A stretch of DNA of 64,000 nt, taken from Botryosphaeria dothidea (taxonomy: Eukaryota > Ascomycota > Dothideomycetes > Botryosphaeriales > Botryosphaeriaceae). The DNA is taken from assembly GCA_011503125.2 (NCBI GenBank), contig WWBZ02000062.1, forward strand, positions 186,001 to 250,000, read 5' to 3'. Below the pieces are notes generated by a model that ran no database searches, was not told the DNA's origin, and saw only the letters and a list, made by a program, of their open reading frames with translations. The position numbers were made by a program, and so were the translations under genes. Shown one piece after another: positions 48,834 through 58,954 of the stretch; positions within the stretch are counted from its first letter, which is position 1, and the number at the start of each line of letters is the position of its first letter.

Positions 48834-49556
48834 ATGGACTCCCCCCAGGTCCGCATCGCCTCCCATTCCCACCCTCACAACCCCGTCTAACAGCCGCAGA
48901 ACCTCACCGACCTCACCGCCCGCCTGCACGCGTGCCACATCACCACCTCGATCGGCCCCGCCAACGCGCCCATCACAAACGCGCCCTACCTCGTCGGCCC
49001 GGCGCTCTCCCCGCAGTCGCCGCACCCGGCCGACGTCCTGCGCGCGGCGCTCGACGACGCGCTCGTGCAGCTCTCGCTCGGCCTACACATCGACGCTTCC
49101 GCGCTGCTGGCGCAATCCTCCGCCGTCCTGTCCGACGACGAGCACGCGCACGCGCACGCGCACGCGCCGTCGGCGGCCCAGACCGCGGCGCTCGCGGCCG
49201 CGGACCTGCGCGTGCGGCGCGCGCGGCTGGCGCGCGGCATCGGCGCGCACAACCGGCTGGCTGAGCATCGCGGCGCGCTCGGCGCGGCGGAGATCGAGCG
49301 GCGGGCGTGCGCGCTGGAGGGCGAGGTGCGGGGGCTGGAGGAGTGGGCGGCGGTGGTTCGGGCGGCGGTGGTGCGGCGGGAGCGGAGGGAGAGGCAGGCG
49401 GCGGTGGAGCGGGAGCGGGAGCGGGCGGAGCGGGGGTACGCGAGGATGAGGATGGGGGAGGAGGAGAGGTTGCGGAAGAGGGGGTGCATGTATGCGCCGT
49501 ATCGACATGCGGGGCGTGAGAGGCAGAGGGAGGATGCGATGGACGTGGATGGTTGA
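48834..49556 (+). pseudogene. Coiled-coil protein gene with early in-frame stop (array member 5)
   Basis: ATG at 48834 opens a frame interrupted after 18 codons by TAA at 48888-48890 (one C-to-T step from CAA, CpA context). The same frame then stays open for 222 codons to TGA at 49554-49556. The downstream part has LTDLTARLHACHI, an Ala/His repeat from a CACGCG hexamer run near 49141-49168, and a very Arg/Glu/Ala-rich helix (about 49200-49450) likely to be coiled coil. G+C is very high here, so many unrelated frames are open on both strands. The real product could instead start downstream of the TAA, but no good ATG precedes the helical part. Unknown function. Confidence 0.5.
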
Positions 49557-50043
49557 GGATGGGGAGGGGAGAGGGAGCCATGCTGGATCGGCAGATCTGA
49601 CGGAATGGCTTGGACTGGGACTGGAAATTGAGGGATTCGAGATACGGCATCTTTGTGAGGGTCAGGATGAACAGCCCTATGGGGCGAAGCGGGTTACTGC
49701 GGATGCCACAGTCGGCTCATCATTGAAGGCTCGTCGAAACCGAAGTCACTACCCATATGAAAGTTCTTTGCAAATTGATAGGCAGAAACGTTGCCGCATC
49801 AAATAATTGCTTCTGGCCCACCTGTTCAAACTACGAATTTCCCTCAGGCAGCGAAGAGGTGGAAGGTATTTCAAAAGGTGGCCACTTCATTGAATCTACA
49901 GCTGCATCAGTCGAAAGAAGCTGCAAGGGTAAATACCACTATAGACTTAATCTAGGAGTAGCGAGACTCGCGTAAGAAAGCCAGAAGCGTGGCAAAGCAA
50001 ATGGTACGCGACGCGGATGCAATCGCCGTTCGGCCACAGCACT
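49557..50043. other. Intergenic region between convergent genes
   Basis: About 490 bases between the stop codons of array members 5 and 6. No feature recognised. Confidence 0.55.
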
Positions 50044-50850
50044 TCAAGCGGCAAGCTTGAACATGACCAACTTATGAAACATATCCTCCTTGTCCTCCTC
50101 CAGCTTCTTGATCTTGGCTTTGAGCTGTAGGATCTCGCTCTGCTCGCTGTCGGCGAAGAGGTCGGCGACGCCCCACGGCTCTCCCGTGTCAAGCCTGGTG
50201 ACCTCAGCAGTAAGCTTAGCGACCGCAGCAGAGAGCTTCTTGATCTCGAGCTTGTCATCGTTCCTCTCGTTGAGCATGATCTGCGTGACGGTGTTGGTCA
50301 GGATCTTCCAGTCGGTGTATTCCTCGGTCAACGTGGCGAGCGCCTGCGTGGCGGTCAAGGCTTCCAGGTCCCTCACGACGAGCTGGGTCTTGAGTTCGCC
50401 GAGATCGTTCTTACTGGCCTCTATGACACTGGACAGGCCGTCATCCGAAGTGGCAACGTCCTCGGCCTTCTTCATGGCGTTGATGATGTTCTGGAGGGTG
50501 GGAATGATGCCGTCGTCCTTACGGATGTCGGCGTCCTTGTTGTCCTTTTTCGGAATCGCGGCGTCCCTGTCGCCATCCCTCAACAGTTTGGAGTGCTTCT
50601 CTTTGCTGTCATGCTTGGACGCCTTTGCGTTCTTCTTGCCACTGCAGCGCTGCTTGATCTTGCGGTTGCTCGGGCTGGCGACGGCGCCCTTGTCCGTGGA
50701 AGAACTGGCACCGCTGTTCAGGACGGGAAAAAAGACGCTCTGCTGAGGGACGGAGGCGGCCTCCGCGTCCTCTTTCTCGTTAGAGAGTCTGGGGTGCTTC
50801 CGGGTGCTGTGGGCGGAGTCAGCGCGCGTGCGCTTCCTTCTCTTGGCCAT
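50044..50850 (-). CDS. Coiled-coil protein of unknown function, probably nuclear (array member 6)
   Basis: Single exon, 268 residues, ATG at 50850. The N terminus is basic and Ser-rich with a nuclear-localisation-like MAKRRKRTRAD, then a Lys-rich low-complexity stretch (about residues 60-110). The C-terminal half is helical with two probable coiled coils (about 145-170 and 190-262, the latter ending ILQLKAKIKKLEEDKEDM). No known domain. The frame is intact. An unseen upstream exon cannot be excluded, but the ATG context is acceptable. Presumed member of the local coiled-coil array by position and style; direct homology is not established. Confidence 0.65.
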   Translation of the reverse strand: MAKRRKRTRADSAHSTRKHPRLSNEKEDAEAASVPQQSVFFPVLNSGASSSTDKGAVASPSNRKIKQRCSGKKNAKASKHDSKEKHSKLLRDGDRDAAIPKKDNKDADIRKDDGIIPTLQNIINAMKKAEDVATSDDGLSSVIEASKNDLGELKTQLVVRDLEALTATQALATLTEEYTDWKILTNTVTQIMLNERNDDKLEIKKLSAAVAKLTAEVTRLDTGEPWGVADLFADSEQSEILQLKAKIKKLEEDKEDMFHKLVMFKLAA

Positions 50851-51385
50851 GCCGGCTGCCGTTGTTTCTGAGGGAGGATGCGGACTACCTGAGAAATGTT
50901 TAGCATGACAGAGGAGCTTCGGCCATTCAGCTTGACGAATAGCTCACCGGATATGAAGCCCTTGCGAGCGGCGCGGATGGTCAGGCTGAGTGATTGGTGG
51001 AGAGCGACGGCGCGGTGAGACAGCGAGCGGCTATTTGACATGACCACTCCCCTCCCGTCTTAGCGCCACCCGCGCGTTTTCACTTCAGAGCTTCCCAAAC
51101 GGCAGGTTTCGCCGCACGGCTTTCCACGGTGTCAAGCGAGGCGGAAACATACCGCTGCGGGCGCATTTATAAGAGAGAGCACGAAAAGGCATCAGAGCCA
51201 GTGCATTAGTATCCGAAGACAGAGACCGACTGAAGCTTCTTCTTTGTCTCCACCACGGCACGAGCAGAATCTAATTCTTTTAGTGGAAGCTAAACCAGCT
51301 CTACTACCTTGCATCTAGAAGCCTGTTTCGTCGCTCTGGATGCCCGTTGTCCCATGAATGCTCAGTGATTGCCCACCATGCCAGC
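50851..51385. other. Intergenic region
   Basis: About 530 bases upstream of array member 6 and downstream of member 7. It contains GCATTTATAAGAGAG near 51163-51177, TATA-like, but on the plus strand, where no gene follows directly; significance unknown. Confidence 0.5.
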
Positions 51386-52103
51386 CTACTCGCTGCGCTG
51401 AGCAACCTCAGCAAGGCGCTTGTACTGCATCAGCTCTTCCTCCAGCTGCACGTTCTTCCTCATGATGCTGTCACGATCGGCAGCGAGCTCGACGATAGCC
51501 TTGTCCTTCGCAGCGACGTCCTTCCGCAGAGCCGCGTTCTCGCGACCCAGCGCAGCCGCCCTGTGCTGCTCGGCGGCGTGGTACATGGCATACATGTCCC
51601 TGTCGACGCAGGCCGTGACCAGGCAGGCATCCATCTCGTACCACTCCATCCGCGCATCCTCCAGCTCGACGTCCTTCTCGGCGAACTTGTCGAGCATGTG
51701 CCTGCGCAGCGCCGCCACGTCCCTGTCGAAGCCGCCGTCCTCGCCAGCGCGGGCGCGCAGGAAGTCGGACAGGGTGCCGGTGGCGCTGGCGATGTGCTCG
51801 GGCGAGGCGGGGCCGGGGCCCTTGTTGGCGTGGGCGATGAGGTGCATGGCGCGGATGCGGTGGGCGGCGCCGGCGACGCGGGCGAGGGCGGCCAGGGCGG
51901 CCAGGATGCGCGGCGGCCACTGGGTCGGGTCGTCGCCGAATGGACAGCCCTTGTACTTCCACATGTGGACGTTGGCGGTCCAGTTGGACGTGAGGATGCG
52001 GATGGCCTGGCGGCGGCGTAGTGAGTGCGGCGGGCGGAGTGAGGGGGCGCGCAGGGAGTGAGCAGACCTGGGTCGTGTCCATGAGCTTGCTTTGGAGCTG
52101 CAT
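51386..52103 (-). CDS. Coiled-coil protein of unknown function (array member 7)
   Basis: Exons 52068-52103 (12 codons) and 51386-52006 joined by a 61-nt phase-0 intron; 218 residues beginning MQLQSKLMDTTQ. The N-terminal half is a compact Ala-rich helical region with Trp/Cys residues (HMWKYKGCPFGDDP). The C-terminal third is a clear coiled coil (about residues 150-215, for example LRKDVAAKDKAIVELAADRD). The middle region (VELEDARMEW..DAC..DRDMYAMYH) has a loose resemblance to member 4 (LELAEMALA..DADCW..YRYLLDDH), hinting at common descent. The alternative frames open across this GC-rich tract have poor composition and are treated as shadows. Confidence 0.65.
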
Positions 52104-52860
52104 GGTGGTGAGGCAAGTTGAGCGTGCAGCGTTGTGGGTGGTGAGGTTGAGGTTGCGGACGGGGGTGTGTGGTGGACGCCAAGTTGTGCAGCAGGACGAC
52201 TCTGGCTTCGCGCACTTCCCGGGGGCGAGGAATAAGACATTGGTCGAGTGGAACCTGCAGCACCTCCAATAATACCCTAACTCCAAACCAATCCATACCT
52301 CAACCTTACATTCACCTATCGCCCTTGTCCAGTCCTCCACCTTGAATCAAACTCATCAGGCTGTGTCTAATCTTCTTGTAGAATCCAATTAAAAGTCAAG
52401 CCTGGCCGTCTAAGTGTGTGTAGGAAAAGAGAGCATCCAGTACTACTGGTTTGAGTTGCTTTAATTATCAGTTGTTCAGCTTGAGATGTCCCGTTTCTCT
52501 TTTATCCCACCTGGACCAAGGCGACCGCTTCTCCACCCTCAATGGCCACATCCCAGCTGGGGTGGCGTTGCTACAACGACTTGCGGTGACACGATCTGCA
52601 CCTACCCGTAGTGGCTAAATCCCGGGACTCGCCAAACCGGGCGGTTGCATCCAAGTCAATAATATATGACAGCTTCCCGCCCCCCACTTCCATCGTCGTC
52701 CACCATTCACTGGCTCCGTTGAAACGACCCGTCATACTCTAGTTATAAAGACACCGCCCGCCCGTTCAAAGTGCGACACGAACAACCATCGGCATTCCCT
52801 TCCTTTCTTTGGACCTCCCCCTTCGCTGCCTCCACTCGGGCTACCATCTCGTCCCCAAAA
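52104..52860. other. Divergent promoter region
   Basis: About 760 bases between start codons of array member 7 (-) and the large unknown gene (+). It contains the TATA box annotated separately and a CT-rich tract (about 52797-52835) just before the plus-strand ATG, a common fungal promoter feature. Confidence 0.6.
52744..52749 (+). promoter_or_regulatory. TATA box of the 1107-residue protein gene
   Basis: TATAAA within AGTTATAAAGACACC, 112 bases before the ATG at 52861, followed by pyrimidine-rich leader. Placement is reasonable for a fungal core promoter. Confidence 0.55.
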
Positions 52861-55800
52861 ATGGGCCCTGAGTTACCCGAGAGGTCGGCTGCTCCGCCCG
52901 TCCTTCATTATGACGTAAGCTCACTTTACCGATTACATGTGCAGTGAATGCTTATGCGTTGTTTAGCAGCCCGGAGCCAACAACTACGCTCGCATCTACC
53001 CAGCTATCTCGAAGGTAAATGTCTGGAATCTTCGAGCCTTCTGGACCCACTGACCAGCGTCTCTCCCAAGAACACTTCCACAACTTCCTCAGCCTGTGGA
53101 TCAGAAGCCCAAATCGAGCATTATGAGCAGGTGATCGAGAAGAACTGGGGCAAGAAGATCTTCGAGTTTATTTTATCCAAGCATCTGCCGAGTCCGCCTT
53201 CTGCGAAGGTGTACATCGCACTCGCTAGGCTGTCCAACATGACAGCCGGAGACAAGACGAGGGATGCTGCCATGAGGATGCTGATGCTGGTGATGCGTTC
53301 GCACTTTCGTGGTAATTGCGCCAGCGACGGCCTTGTCCTAACGGTGCAACTTGTCGAAGACACCATTGTAAAAATCGAAAGGCTCCTGAACTCGGTTCTC
53401 GTCTTCTTATTCACCGCTGGCACCAACACTGCAGTCTGGCCCTCTGAACTTCGGGCCCTGAAGTCCCACGACCCCATTGACTGGCCCTTCGACCTTGTCC
53501 TTGCCTTGGCAGATCTTGCAAGGATGGCTGGAATGAACATGGACCACATCAACAGGGTATGGCTGCAGGTGCGCAAGCACTTCCACACTCGCGTTGCAAT
53601 TTTCGGCCATCTCGCTGGGTTCGTCAACTCCGATGACGTCTTAAACGCCATCGACGTTCTGCAACCCACATCAACAGAGTCACGGGCACCTGGAACCAGT
53701 GAATCTCAGGAGAGACATGGCCAATATATCAGCAGCAGTGTGCATCTTCGAAATGATGTATTCGGCACACAACATGGTACCGCACAAAATGGCACTGGAG
53801 AGCAGATCCAACCCGCTTCTACTGCGCGTACTCGAAATGTTGCTCAGGCGTATGATCATAAACATCTCACAGCCATGATAGACCAAGTATACGTCAACGC
53901 CAGTAACGGCGCAGGTGCGGCCTTTGACAAAGTGAGCGATGTTCCAACCGTCATGACAAAGGCCGTCGCCAACTTGCCACGGGGCCACGCGGCCGACCTC
54001 AGATGCAGCCTCATCAACTGGAGGAGACTTCACAGCAATGCGAACTACTCAGCCAACCAAATGGCAATGGTGGATCTGGAGAAGCGTTTCCGAGTTCCCT
54101 TCGCCCTGATCATCTACTGCCCGGGCCTCACCCCTGAGTGGGCGTTCCGCGCCCCGAGAGGCTTGCTTCCCTCCCTAGCCGGTCTAGCAGCTGATCTCTC
54201 GCTCGATGACATCGAAGTATTCTGCATGGTGCTGAACCAGTGCTTCAAATTGGCCGTGAAGAAGACCCGCAACCTGGTTCAAGCAGATGTCGAGAGAATG
54301 CGCCACTACATCCGTGACAATTCTCATAACCGTTTTGCGTCCGCGGCTCCTCCCTTGCGGCTGTTGCTGGCTCCTGCAACTCGATCTCGTCCAGTTTCCA
54401 CAAACACCACCCCCACAGCCGTATCGACTCAGCCTCGGAAGTCACGCCGGCGCCAGCGTTCAACATCTCCCACAATTTTCTATGAGCAACCTCCCGCAAA
54501 GATGACAAGAACCTCAAACCCCGAGCATGAGTCGCGGAAGAGCCTTTCCAACTCAATGGCGGGCATGTCGGACCGCTCACTTGCTACTACTTCAGCTCGG
54601 ACGCCTTCGAATGGCTTCCCTGGTTGGCGTAGCGTTGAATTTTCAACTTGCATCGGAGAGAGCGAGAACACGGCTGAATCCGCAGGTCAACATCGCCCGC
54701 GTCTAGTAAATGCATACCATGATGAGCGCAATCAACACGCCCCGACCAACGGCATGGACGTCGGACACAAGAATAAACGACAAGATTCGCTGACATCTCT
54801 GGACGACTATCGACAGAACAGGCCTACTGATGCGCTGGATACCACGGGTTCAATTGCTGCATACTCCCCTCATGACAACAATTCTTCACTTCCTAGCGCC
54901 GGACGTGCGCAGTCGCACGATCTTCCAGCTGCTCCGAACGAGCCTTCTTTGTCTCCTCCCGCAGCCCACTACCAACATGGCTCTACCCCAGGCAGCTCCA
55001 CCATCTACCCCTCTGGAGCCGTCCATTCTCATCCCCCCGGGCCTCTGCCACATACCGGTACTTCCGAGCCACCTAACCCCCCTCAGCACGCGCCACAGCC
55101 GCAACACCGCGCCAGACACCACGCGTCTCCCGCTCTTGCCCGTTGCCCCGCCGGCCCCAGCACCAACAACAACTCCTCCCAGCAGCGCCACCCCACCAAC
55201 CCCCACGCGTCCCGCACCCAGACAACCCCCGGAGCCCTCGACGCCGCTTCTCTGCCTCAGCAGCCCGCGCTGCCACAAGCCCATTTCCACAGCTCTCCAC
55301 ACAGTCCGGCGCCAGGTCGGCAGACCGTTCCCCCCACTCCCGCTCCCGCCGCTCCTCCCGCTCGCCAAGCCACCAGCGAAGCCGCCCCCGAGAGCCACGT
55401 CGAGCGGTGCGAATCGCCGGAGCCCGGCATACAACCCTCCTCCCCCTCCTCCTCCTCGGCCTCCTCCTCGGCCTCCGCGCAGCAACCCCAGCATCACCTA
55501 GCCCTTGCACGCCTCGCCGCCACCCCGACTCCGGCGGACCCCCAGCCGGTCGCACAGCTCTCTCCCTCCCCCGCGCAGCAAGTCCAGTGGCACAGCGCCC
55601 AGATAGCCGCCATGAACGCGCGCGTGGTGCAGCTCGCCGCGGCGGACGACGACGCGGAGCGGCCGATCGCGCAAGACTCCCCCTCCTCCTCCGCCTCCGC
55701 CTCCGACTCCGACTTCGACTCCGACTCCGACTCCGACGACGGCGCGCTGGTGCGCGCGCTCGAGGAGGAGCGGGCGGGGCTGCGGGCGCGGGTGGCGGAG

Positions 55801-56292
55801 CTGGAGGCGCGGCTGCGGGCCGAGGAGCGCGAGCACGACCGCATGCGCGGGCGGTGGGAGCGGGCGGGGCGGGCGGTGCTGAGCCTGCGGGCGCACGTGG
55901 GCGTGCTGGCGGCCGGGCTGGCGGCGGCCGGGGTGGAGGCGCCTCCGTGGGGGGAGGTCGGGGACGAGGAGGGGTGGGTGGTGGATGAGCCGATGCCGTG
56001 GGAGAACGGGGGCGTGTTCAGCGGGCATTTCGAGGGGTGGGGGAGAGGAGGAAAGGAGGAGCCCGAGGCTGAAGTGGGAGGCGAGGGAGGGATGAGCTCG
56101 GGCGACGCCGATGAGTCGCAGAAGTGGGATCATGGCATTGTTATATCGGATGACGAGTCTGAGGACTCGGAACTGTCGGACAACGATGAGGTGGGAGAGG
56201 ACCATAAGCTCGAGGCAGAGTGCGAGGGGGGGTTTTGTGGACGACGAAGAGTGTTTGGAGTAATGACGGTCATTGGTCTCCAAGAATTGTGA
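52861..56292 (+). CDS. Large protein of unknown function with disordered middle, coiled coil and acidic C terminus
   Basis: Exons 52861-52914, 52967-53014, 53071-56292, all phase 0; 1107 residues. Residues about 40-420 are a folded-looking helical region that I do not recognise (IEHYEQVIEKNWGKKIFEF near its start). A long Ser/Pro/Gln-rich disordered stretch follows (about 450-880), then a DSDFDSDSDSDD acidic run, an Arg/Glu/Ala coiled coil (about 925-985) and an acidic tail. The tail contains GIVISDDESEDSE, a good match to a SUMO-interacting motif followed by CK2-type acidic serines. This layout suggests a nuclear scaffold or chromatin-associated protein, by inference only. The first two introns are short and splice cleanly; an alternative start at 52948 in the third-exon frame would change the N terminus. 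Confidence 0.72.
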
Positions 56293-57657
56293 TTTTAGTC
56301 ATTGTTTCCTATTGCTTTGATCGCTTTTGACCTTGCCTGGGTTTTGTTCGTCTCAACACCGGGCATGAAGCAAATTGTTAGGGAAGGGGATTTCGGCTTT
56401 TTATTATTGTATTTGGAGAACACGGTAATTGAAAATGCAGCGGTTGGAGTAGCCAAGTCGCCTGCTGTTCAAGCGTGGTTTTATGCATCATCAAATTGAA
56501 AAAGCGATACTCAACCCAAGGGAGGAGCTTTTCATGGTTGTGAAGGCTCTGATGTCGCCATCTGCGCCACTACGCATCGCCCTGTCCGCACCTACTTGCA
56601 AACCATCCTCGCCCACCTCCAGAAGGGCCAATTCCACTCTCCGACTTGCCTGACGACGATGACCTCTCCAGCGTCCCCGTCACCGCTAAGGACCCCGCAT
56701 GCCGAGACCGGGGCGATGTGTAGCGCAGTGTCGCACCACACCCCTCCATCTTGCATCGGACCGCTAGCCTGTGTACGGATGCTGCTTCGACCTGCCATGC
56801 CACGGAAATGCGGACCGCACCCTTGTTCTGTAGAGATCTACGATCGTAGCGCTAGCTGTCGGATGCAAGAGCGGGTGTACGCTGATGGGACGCCTTGTCT
56901 GTCACCAACGGCAACCACATTAGCCTCTGAAAATGCAAGTTCGTGGGAAGTAGAAGCGCCCATGCGGGCACAGCGTAGCAACACAATATCGCCACTGATC
57001 AGCGGTTTCGAATTCTTGCTGATGCAATCTGTTGTCCAAAAGTTCTATTTCGCCCTAGTGTCGCCGGGTAGTATTACCGCGTCCCCAGAAAGCGTGGCGA
57101 CATCACTGCTCAGACACTCTAGGCAGTCTTGAGCAATCAAAAGTGATCACTACAGTCCTTTCTGCCTAGCTCCATCGTAGATGTGACAGCTGTGGGAATG
57201 TACGAGGGGATGCCGTGCCGAGCCCAAAATTGCCGTATTCCGTTAGCGCGTTCACGTCACCGGACCGAAAAAAAAAAAAAAACCCTCAGACATGCATCCC
57301 TTGAGTAACACGTATTGATTGAGTTGCAACGGCCGGCGCAAGTTGACGCATTCGTATGGTCACGAGTCTTCAGTGAGTTCTTTCCAGATCGCGCATGTCG
57401 TGAACGCGAATACGTACGGGCTTCAAGGCTCGGAGTCTCACGTAGAGAACCAAGGTAGTCGTTCAACTGAGCTCCAGAGAGCCAGACGTCCACACCATTA
57501 CAGCTTGCCCCAGTTTCGCACGAGCAACGGTCATGCAGCTACTCCCGCAAAGCCTCCCAGCCGATGATTGCGGTCCCGTTGGAAAATCCCCCCTCGCGAT
57601 TGGAACGATGATTCAAATTGCAAGCAAAGAATACCGCCACGCACGCAGGGGTGCATA
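56293..57657. other. Intergenic region
   Basis: About 1.36 kb between two convergent genes. A 178-codon open frame (56596-57132, plus) has no recognisable domain, low-complexity start and no conserved neighbours, so I do not call it. A 15-base A run lies at 57268-57282. Possibly decayed gene sequence around 56560-56900. Confidence 0.5.
57268..57282 (+). repeat. A15 homopolymer run
   Basis: Fifteen A residues between convergent genes. Similar runs occur at 59393-59409 and 59979-59993. They could be retroposed tails or simple slippage tracts; no adjacent retroposed gene was recognised. Confidence 0.8.
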
Positions 57658-58954
57658 TCAATCCCCACCGCCCTCCAACCTCCCCAACCCCTCCAACACC
57701 GCGGCGTCTAACACCGCCTCGACGTCCTCCCCCCGCCCCCTCATCACATTAACCTGAGTCCGTCCACCCCTCACGCGCGCCGTACGGGCGGGCGCTTGCG
57801 TCGACATGTCCCACCCCAGCTCCTTGATCCACGGGCCCAGCGTGGCGAGGTTCGCGGCGACGAGGCCGAGCGAGGGCGCGAGCAGGGCGAAGCAGGCGAA
57901 GTCGGCAGCGGCGAAGGTGAGGTCAGCGAGGTCGGCGAGGGACGGGACTTGAGCGGTTTGGAGGGCGGAGGTGGCGAGGGCGCTGCGATCTGTCAGCGAT
58001 GGGTGCGTCGGGGACGAGGGGGCTACGCACGCCGCGGCGAAGAAGGCGAGCACGCCGACGGCGCTGCGCTTGCGCCAGGTGCTGTGTCTGTCTAGGAGGG
58101 TGGGGAGCGTGAAGCTGCCGAGGATGGCGTCGGCGACGGCGCTGAGGGCGGCGAAGGCAAACCAGGAGGTCGTGGTGGTGGGGGTGTGGCAGGATCGCTG
58201 GGCGTCGGCGCGGTTGCGGGCCCAGAAGGCGGGGGCGGGGGAGCACTGGAAGGCGAGGAGGAAGAGGAGTGCGATGCTGGCTGAGGTGGAGACGGCGAGG
58301 TCGATGGTGATGATCCAGCGGCGAGCTGCTGATGTCGCAACCAGCGCGATGCTCACGCCGACGGAGAGGCGGGCGGCGGCGGCGGTGAGGACGTGGAGGA
58401 GCGTGCAGATGTACCAGAACTGCGAGCAGGTCAGTCGCGCAGAGATGTACACAGTAACGAGCAGACCGACACGCAGCGCTTCCACCACATCGCCATTGTG
58501 GGCGGTGCCGACCAGGTAGTAGTAGGAGTCTTTGGGCAAATCCGTCCTGTGTCCACCAAGTCCGTTGGCGCAGGCAGCGACCTGGCAAACGATGTATCCA
58601 ATCCACAGGAGCTGGCAGCTCGTTAGTCCCGCCGTCGAGAACTCATGGGTGCGATATCGCGATCGTGCCGCTGACACAGAGCGCAGCGTGGCACATGAGC
58701 ATTGGCAGAACGGAGGCTCGAGCTTTGGAAGAGAGATCTTGGGACCGAAGACATGCAGGACGCAACAAATAGAGAATCGGACTCACCGCCGCAAGCAGCA
58801 TGATCCAGTCATCGGCCGTGATCAGCTTTCGCACCTGCAGCTTCACGTATGCGCGTAGAAGGAGCGAGGGTAAACCCAGCGCCAGCACCAGGCACACCAT
58901 GGTCAGCACGATCCATCTTCTGTCCTCTGCAGGGACAGACGACGATGTGGCCAT
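57658..58954 (-). CDS. Seven-TM rhodopsin-like fungal integral membrane protein (PF20684-type)
   Basis: Best model: exons 58787-58954, 58471-58611, 58031-58419, 57658-57982; 340 residues. The N terminus (TMVCLVLALGLPSLLLRAYV then LITADDWIMLLA) matches the family's TM1, Arg-rich loop and D-D-W/Y motif before TM2. FWYICTLLHVLT matches the TM3 region, and six or seven hydrophobic segments follow, with a soluble C-terminal tail. The family is widespread in Pezizomycotina and includes PTH11-like and SAT4-like proteins; individual functions are mostly unknown. The introns at 58420-58470 (51 nt) and 57983-58030 (48 nt) are multiples of three and could be retained; removing them improves the family match. 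The first intron, 175 nt, is unusually long for this window. Confidence 0.72.

Noticed and set aside
48973..49650. 225-codon Pro/Ala/Arg-rich minus-strand open frame
   Set aside because: Very high G+C keeps several frames open here; low-complexity composition and no motif. The plus-strand coiled-coil frame is better supported.
54830..56283. Several long open frames (54830-55501 +, 54886-55497 -, 55143-55988 +, 55498-56283 -)
   Set aside because: All lie inside the disordered and coiled-coil coding part of the 1107-residue protein and are low-complexity shadows.
56596..57132. 178-codon plus-strand open frame
   Set aside because: No domain, no splice or promoter evidence, unremarkable composition; may be a decayed gene but not callable.
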